A DNA stretch of 10,797 nucleotides from Planctomycetota bacterium (GTDB taxonomy: Bacteria > Planctomycetota > Planctomycetia > Pirellulales > Lacipirellulaceae): assembly GCA_022614705.1 (NCBI GenBank), contig JAKEIB010000152.1, positions 1-10,797 on the forward strand, read 5' to 3'. The notes under the pieces are model-generated. The model saw only the letters and a program-made list of their open reading frames with translations. It searched no databases and was not told the DNA's origin. The stretch's first letter is position 1. Each line of letters opens with the position of its first letter. The translations under genes and the position numbers were made by a program. This document shows positions 6,173 to 10,797 of this stretch, in pieces.

Positions 6173-7447
6173 TCATTTTGGAACATGAAAAAGATAGACC
6201 TCGCCCCAGACTTTTCCAGGACCTCGTGGGTTTTCGCGATGTCCTCCATTTGTGCCGACGGCCAATATCTCGCTGTCAGGACCAACTGCCAGGGACGTGA
6301 GTAGAATTCTGTCTTGATGCCACTTCCAGTCCGCGCGCGCCTTGTTGGCCTTCAAATCCCAAATGACAATCCGACTCACGGTGAGTGGAGCGCCACCTCC
6401 CTTGTTGGTAGTGGAGACCAGCAATTCGCCGTCGGGAGACAACATCCAGTGCTCGTTCCAACTGAGGGCCTTCACTTTTGCCGCCGAGTTTCGAGTTTCT
6501 TCCCCCGTTTCCACATTCCAAAGGGTAACCACCTCCCTGCGGTCTGACATGACCGCGAGCTGCTTTCCATCGGAAGTAAACTCAATCGACCTTACGCGGC
6601 CGTTTTGCACAAAGAAATCACTCCGGAGCGTGCCGTTGGACACGTCGAACAGTTTAATCACTCCTCGAGTCCTATCCTTGTCGCCGACAGCAAGGACCTT
6701 CCCATCCGGTGAAAAAGCGATTGCAGGCATTTCATTTTCAATACCGGTCAATGTTGCGGCGATGTCGAGGCTCGGAACGCGCCAGAATTTCACTTTTCCG
6801 GGCAATTCGGCGCCAGCAACATTCACGGAAATGGAACTCCAAGTCGCAACCATTTTTCCGTCGCGAGAGAGTGCGGCGGAGACCACCGTGCCTTCCTGCG
6901 TTTTGGCGAGTTCTTTCAAAGAAGGAAACGCGAGTAATTGGACTTCGCCGGCCTTTTCGGTGTATCCAGCGTAACCGGGTGCGTGAGTATTTTCGCTTCC
7001 GCAGGCGACGGCCAATACATCTCCCTTTGAGGAAAACGACACTGAGCGAATGCGCTGAGGTAAACGCAAGGAGGAATGGACCTTCTTGTTTGCCAAATCC
7101 CAGATGAGAAGTTCTCCTTGCCAGTATTCCACCGGCATGTTGGAGATTCCCTCACTCCCTGCGACCAGATATTTGCCATCCGGAGAAAAGGCCAGGGCGC
7201 TGACAGTGCCGAAGTGCTGGAACATTGCAATTGCCTTCGGCGGCACTACCTCGCTCGGACCGGACAAAAGGAGCTGGACACTCGCAATGGGAACACCCAT
7301 GGCGAACGTCAGCGAAAGTAGGGACCACCGATAGGCGGCTGAACTCTGCAAGAGGCCGATTCGACAACTAGGCCTCGCCGAGTATTGTTCGGAACTGGCC
7401 GACTGGATTCGCACAACATTCTGGAAATCCATCGAATTACACCTCAT
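6173..7447 (-). CDS. WD40-repeat beta-propeller protein with an N-terminal membrane anchor or signal
   Basis: The start ATG at 7445-7447 overlaps the TGA stop of the upstream metalloprotease gene (ATGA), giving a 424-residue product; a second ATG at 7430-7432 would remove five residues. A hydrophobic segment at about residues 40-58 (WSLLSLTFAMGVPIASVQLLL) is followed by seven WD40-like repeats. Their signatures are FSPDGKYLVAGSEG...LLIWDL, FSSKGDVLAVACG, LSRDGKMVATW...KVKFWRV, FSPDGKVLAVGDKD...IKLFDV, FTSDGKQLAVMSD...TLWNV, LSPDGELLVSTTN...IVIWDL and VGPDSEILAVGTN...EVYLFHV. Seven blades make one closed propeller, normally a protein-binding scaffold without catalytic residues. The long polar stretch before the hydrophobic segment is unusual for a cleaved signal and favours a membrane anchor with the propeller outside the cytoplasm. 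Translational coupling suggests it partners the exported peptidase, which is an inference. Confidence 0.85.
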   Translation of the reverse strand: MRCNSMDFQNVVRIQSASSEQYSARPSCRIGLLQSSAAYRWSLLSLTFAMGVPIASVQLLLSGPSEVVPPKAIAMFQHFGTVSALAFSPDGKYLVAGSEGISNMPVEYWQGELLIWDLANKKVHSSLRLPQRIRSVSFSSKGDVLAVACGSENTHAPGYAGYTEKAGEVQLLAFPSLKELAKTQEGTVVSAALSRDGKMVATWSSISVNVAGAELPGKVKFWRVPSLDIAATLTGIENEMPAIAFSPDGKVLAVGDKDRTRGVIKLFDVSNGTLRSDFFVQNGRVRSIEFTSDGKQLAVMSDRREVVTLWNVETGEETRNSAAKVKALSWNEHWMLSPDGELLVSTTNKGGGAPLTVSRIVIWDLKANKARADWKWHQDRILLTSLAVGPDSEILAVGTNGGHRENPRGPGKVWGEVYLFHVPK

Positions 7448-10400
7448 CGCGACCGGTCGAACAATCCATGCTGCAAGCGGCCAAGGACTAGCGCATTGAG
7501 AAATTTTTCCCAATCGCTCGGGTCGCTAGTCAATAACTCCTCGGTGGAGAAAGGCCCATCAAATTGGCCCCGATTCTCGACGGTAATTGCGGCGCTAATC
7601 GGGTTCGCGATACCCTGCTGAACGGACACCGTGACACTCAAGTCCTTTTCCAAACGAGACTGATTGTGAACATGCTCGGACCGACGTGGCGAGTAACCAT
7701 CCCAAGCGAGAGACTCAATTCCAGTCGCGGATGCCATTTGTCCACCTCCATCTGCGCCGGAACCGGAGCTCATTGGGCCAACTCCACCCTCAGGATTCCC
7801 AGGGTTATTCAAGACGTCGAATGTAAACTCCGAACTCCAATACCAGCCAGTCCGGTATGTTCCAGTCAAAAGCGAGCCTTCCACGAACCAGCGTTTTTGC
7901 TCGCTCACCAGCGTGATAATATCCCACTGGACCTGTGTCGGTGTCCAAGAAACCATGTTGCTGCCAGCGGGAGCGGGCACGGTAATCGGGGCCAAGAGTT
8001 CCTGCGAGCCGTCGCTGTTGAAGAAATGAATTCTGAATTCGTTTAGCAGTTGTGCGACGAGCGGAGTATTTGGCCTACCTGAAGGTATGATCCACACGAA
8101 CTCTGGGATCGGATCGGTGTCGTCGCGCCAAATAGTGCTCGGGACGCCATTTATCCTCATACTATCCAGCACAGGCGAGACGTTGTTGAGCTGGAAAACA
8201 GCACCGTAGGACAGTTTCGTAGTCGGGTTTTGCCCGGCGGTGACGTTGCGCCACATGTCACTGAGAGTGTAAGCAATTTGATTCGAGCCGCCGCGATCAA
8301 GAATCTTGTCGATAACACCTTGGAATGCATGTGCGATTGTGTCCCAGCCCGTGTCTTCAGTCTGATCCGTAGCGTTGTTGGGGTCATGAAGATCCCAAAG
8401 AACGCGCATGACGGTCAATTCTTCGTCTTCACCGTTGCTGCGCCCGACGACACCGGCACCTGTCTGATTTGGCAATCCTCGATTAACGCTAAAAGTGTAC
8501 AATTTGTTGTCGCCGGAAGTGCCGACAGCTCCGACGGCACGAACTCCCGTCGGCGTGCCGGTGTCTTCGGCCTGAGCGACCATGCTGTAGAAGTTTGCGA
8601 AGCCCTCCGAAAATGCGAGTTGGTTGTTTACTTCTCGCGTGCGATTTGGGTGCGTGATTCGAGTGTTTTCTTCAATCGAATGCGCCAGAGCGACAGCGCC
8701 CACGCCAGGAATCCAATTTATCAGAATCTGGCCCAACGCGAAGGGAAAGAATCCCATTTGCTGCTGAACGGCATGACCGTACTCGTGAATAATCGTGTCC
8801 CAGTCGTTCCAGTCAGTAGCTATGATGCTTGGACTTTCACGGATCGTATAGCTCGTCGGTGCCCGCACGATTGCACGTCGCGCATAAACTGTCCCTACAG
8901 GGACATTATTCAAGCTCCCGTGCAACTTCATTCCGGTGACCAAGGCATCGAAGGTCCAGAAGGCTCGCTCAGCGGACGGCTCATTACCGACGGGTGGTGC
9001 ATTGCCAATGCCAAGGTTTACAACCGCCACATCGCCAAGAGCTTGAAATAGGTTTGATTGTAGGCTGAAAACGTTGCGGTTGTCGTCGAGTGCAATCGGT
9101 TGAACCGGTGGAACCGGGTTGGACACATAGATGACGCGCCGACGGGGCTCACCCGCCGCGTTGCCGGGTGTACGCGACGCCGTAAAGACACGGATGCGAA
9201 ATTGTTGGTTAGGGCGTTGCCCCAGTGTGATCGTGTAGTTCCCCTGATCGTCGGTAAACGTTGTCCCCAGAACATTGCCCCGCGCGTCGATGACTGCGAC
9301 AAGCGCTTGGCGCAGTGGCTTCTCTTGGCCGACGGTCCTATCATAAGTGACTTGTCCGCGCACCGTGTAGCGGGGGGCCGCCTGTCCGATGAACAACTCG
9401 ACTGGGACCGGTGCCCCAAAGGCAACGCCATCGAATGGACGGTACGAGAAGGTGTCTTCGCCGCTGAATCCTTCCGCTGTCGTGTAGGTAAATGAGCCAT
9501 CCGGATTGAGCTCGACGGTGCCGTATTGCGGCCCTTGCTCCAGCTGGGCCTCCCAAACGTCCTCATCGTAACTCACATCGTTCTGCAACACGCCTTCGGA
9601 CGCTTCGACCGTGTAAATGCCGCTTGGATCTACTGGATCGAACTCGTAGAAATCCGCCACGCCGACGCCTCCGTAATTGCCGATGCTCAAGGTCACCCGC
9701 GCGACGTTCGACAAGTTTTCATCGACTTCAATCAGGTATTCGAAGTAATCTGTGCCAGCAAACCCTGGACTCGGCGTAAACGTAAAGGAACCGTCGTTGT
9801 TCAGAGCGAGCGTGCCCTGTTCGGGCATTGTCTGCACAACGAGCACAGGATTGGTCCCGCCGAAGAGATCGTCATTGGTCAGCACACCAAATTCCGCTGG
9901 TACGACTAGCGTTTGATCGTGAGTGACCTCATACGCGTCATCTCTAGCAACGGGCCCATTCACAAGGTATACCGTTGCCTCATTCGAGAAGCTGACCCCG
10001 TCGCTGGCCGTGTAGACAAAGAAATCGGTCCCGGCAAAAGCCGGCCCTGGGACAAACTCAAAGGAACCATCCGCTTCGAGCGTCAGAGTGCCATTGGCAG
10101 GTGCAGAGACGAGGATGACAGTGAGGTTGTCCTCTGGGTCCGTGTCGTTTCTAAGTAAGCCTTGGTCGGCAGTAACAAGAGTCGCTTGCACGGCCGACAC
10201 ACTGTACCAGTCGTCTTTCGCTACCGGCGCCTCGTTGACATCGGTGAGGTTGATCGTTACCGTGGCTAAGCTAGTGCGACTCGGGGAACCGTTGTCAGAG
10301 ACTGCAACTGTAAGGGCAAAACTTGAAAGACTCTCGAAATCCAGCGCCGCGGAATTGGCGACCCTGATGTGCCCGGTCGGACCTTCCATCGCGAAGGCGC

Positions 10401-10797
10401 CATCCGTATTGCCGTCGAGGATCGCGAAAGTCAGACTTTGGCCGGCATCTGGATCGGTAGCGACTACCGTGCCGACCAGAGTGTCGAAGGAGCTGTTTTC
10501 CGCGACAGCGAAGACTTGGTCTGCAACCACGGGCCATTGATTGGGGGAGTTTACGCTGATGGCTACAGTGGCTGTCGCGCTGCCGCCGTTCCCGTCGTCG
10601 ATTCTGTACGTGAAACTATCCGTGCCATAAAAACCAGCGTTAGGCGCATACACGATGAAATCATCGAGCGGATCACCCGGCGTGTTGTTGTTGCTCACAA
10701 CCGCCGACCCGTTGGCCGGCGCTGAAGCGATGCTCAGCGTGAGAATGTCCTGGTTCGGATCGCTGTCATTGGCCAAAACGTTGATACTTACCGAGGT
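7444..10797 (-). CDS. Large exported protein with tandem cadherin/Ig-like domains and a zinc metallopeptidase domain (5' end outside window)
   Basis: The frame is open from the window edge, giving 1117 visible residues without the N-terminus. Visible order: an Ig-like domain of the bacterial 'VLANDSD' type (1-83); a cadherin-like domain with ENSSFDTLVGTVVATDPDAG and ending LTDVNEAP (84-189); three more VLxND-type domains (190-279, 280-373, 374-471), each with DGSFxFxPxxxFAGTDxF; a carboxypeptidase-regulatory-like domain (about 476-542, YTVRGQV...GTTFTDDQGNYTITL); and a metallopeptidase domain (about 602-857). The zinc motif is HEYGH (His671, Glu672, His675; bases 8773-8787), with the probable third ligand Glu731 in SEGFANFY. 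A beta-rich segment then leads to a Gly/Ser-rich stretch and a C-terminus without a dockerin or sorting motif that I recognise. The likely role is a surface or secreted adhesin-like protease. Its stop overlaps the WD40 start. Confidence 0.88.
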   Translation of the reverse strand, partial: TSVSINVLANDSDPNQDILTLSIASAPANGSAVVSNNNTPGDPLDDFIVYAPNAGFYGTDSFTYRIDDGNGGSATATVAISVNSPNQWPVVADQVFAVAENSSFDTLVGTVVATDPDAGQSLTFAILDGNTDGAFAMEGPTGHIRVANSAALDFESLSSFALTVAVSDNGSPSRTSLATVTINLTDVNEAPVAKDDWYSVSAVQATLVTADQGLLRNDTDPEDNLTVILVSAPANGTLTLEADGSFEFVPGPAFAGTDFFVYTASDGVSFSNEATVYLVNGPVARDDAYEVTHDQTLVVPAEFGVLTNDDLFGGTNPVLVVQTMPEQGTLALNNDGSFTFTPSPGFAGTDYFEYLIEVDENLSNVARVTLSIGNYGGVGVADFYEFDPVDPSGIYTVEASEGVLQNDVSYDEDVWEAQLEQGPQYGTVELNPDGSFTYTTAEGFSGEDTFSYRPFDGVAFGAPVPVELFIGQAAPRYTVRGQVTYDRTVGQEKPLRQALVAVIDARGNVLGTTFTDDQGNYTITLGQRPNQQFRIRVFTASRTPGNAAGEPRRRVIYVSNPVPPVQPIALDDNRNVFSLQSNLFQALGDVAVVNLGIGNAPPVGNEPSAERAFWTFDALVTGMKLHGSLNNVPVGTVYARRAIVRAPTSYTIRESPSIIATDWNDWDTIIHEYGHAVQQQMGFFPFALGQILINWIPGVGAVALAHSIEENTRITHPNRTREVNNQLAFSEGFANFYSMVAQAEDTGTPTGVRAVGAVGTSGDNKLYTFSVNRGLPNQTGAGVVGRSNGEDEELTVMRVLWDLHDPNNATDQTEDTGWDTIAHAFQGVIDKILDRGGSNQIAYTLSDMWRNVTAGQNPTTKLSYGAVFQLNNVSPVLDSMRINGVPSTIWRDDTDPIPEFVWIIPSGRPNTPLVAQLLNEFRIHFFNSDGSQELLAPITVPAPAGSNMVSWTPTQVQWDIITLVSEQKRWFVEGSLLTGTYRTGWYWSSEFTFDVLNNPGNPEGGVGPMSSGSGADGGGQMASATGIESLAWDGYSPRRSEHVHNQSRLEKDLSVTVSVQQGIANPISAAITVENRGQFDGPFSTEELLTSDPSDWEKFLNALVLGRLQHGLFDRSR
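9385..10797 (-). repeat. Protein-level tandem repeats: VLxND Ig-like and cadherin-like modules
   Basis: Five beta-sandwich modules of about 80-105 residues lie in a row within the peptidase gene. Modules 1 and 3-5 each carry a VLxND or LLRND opening and a late GTDxF or GEDTF motif; module 2 is cadherin-like. The DNA copies have diverged (for example around 9490, 9785 and 10058, which all encode DGSF), so this is an old duplication rather than a recent expansion. Asp- and Asn-rich turns suggest calcium binding. More copies probably lie beyond the window edge. Confidence 0.75.

Noticed and set aside
6130..6285. Extended N-terminus for the four-helix membrane protein
   Set aside because: It lies within the WD40 coding sequence in another frame; the ATG at 6127-6129 directly precedes the first hydrophobic segment.
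8230..9051. Plus-strand frame of 273 codons
   Set aside because: Antisense to the metallopeptidase domain with HEYGH and SEGFANF intact on the other strand.

Overview
The window looks like chromosomal DNA from a planctomycete (Planctomycetota, possibly Pirellulales-like). This rests on family content: an adjacent pair encoding a DUF1549/DUF1553 protein and a Tat-exported DUF1501 protein, a C-terminal dockerin-like module of the type that ends many large planctomycete exported proteins, and an intergenic copy of a repeat (core TAGCCCGACGCG) that I recall as common in these genomes. No taxonomic marker gene is present, so the placement is an inference.

Left half, plus strand: after about 300 bases with no convincing gene comes a phytanoyl-CoA-dioxygenase-like Fe(II)/2-oxoglutarate oxygenase (302-1024). 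It is followed 72 bases later by the DUF1549/DUF1553 protein (1097-3247) and, after only 2 bases, by the DUF1501 protein (3250-4677). The last two are almost certainly one transcription unit, both exported (Sec and Tat respectively). The oxygenase may be the first gene of the same unit.

Centre: 4678-5296 is a convergent intergenic region with no credible gene, unusually rich in inverted repeats. It holds a 59-base imperfect palindrome, the planctomycete dispersed repeat, a cluster of alternating TGGCAAC heptamers, two smaller hairpins and a C/G-rich perfect hairpin. Next to it, on the minus strand, lies the orphaned C-terminal end of a large exported protein: two dockerin/EF-hand-like calcium loops with no start or upstream body (5297-5671).

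Right half, minus strand: a three-gene unit read right to left. The first gene enters from beyond the window and encodes a very large exported protein (at least 1117 residues visible). It has tandem cadherin/Ig-like domains, a carboxypeptidase-regulatory-like domain and a zinc metallopeptidase domain (HEYGH plus a downstream SEGFANF glutamate). Its stop overlaps the start of a seven-bladed WD40 beta-propeller protein with an N-terminal membrane anchor or signal (ATGA overlap). After 43 bases comes a small four-helix membrane protein. The tight spacing suggests the three products are made together at the cell envelope; what they do is unknown. This trio and the heptamer/inverted-repeat cluster are the most interesting things here.
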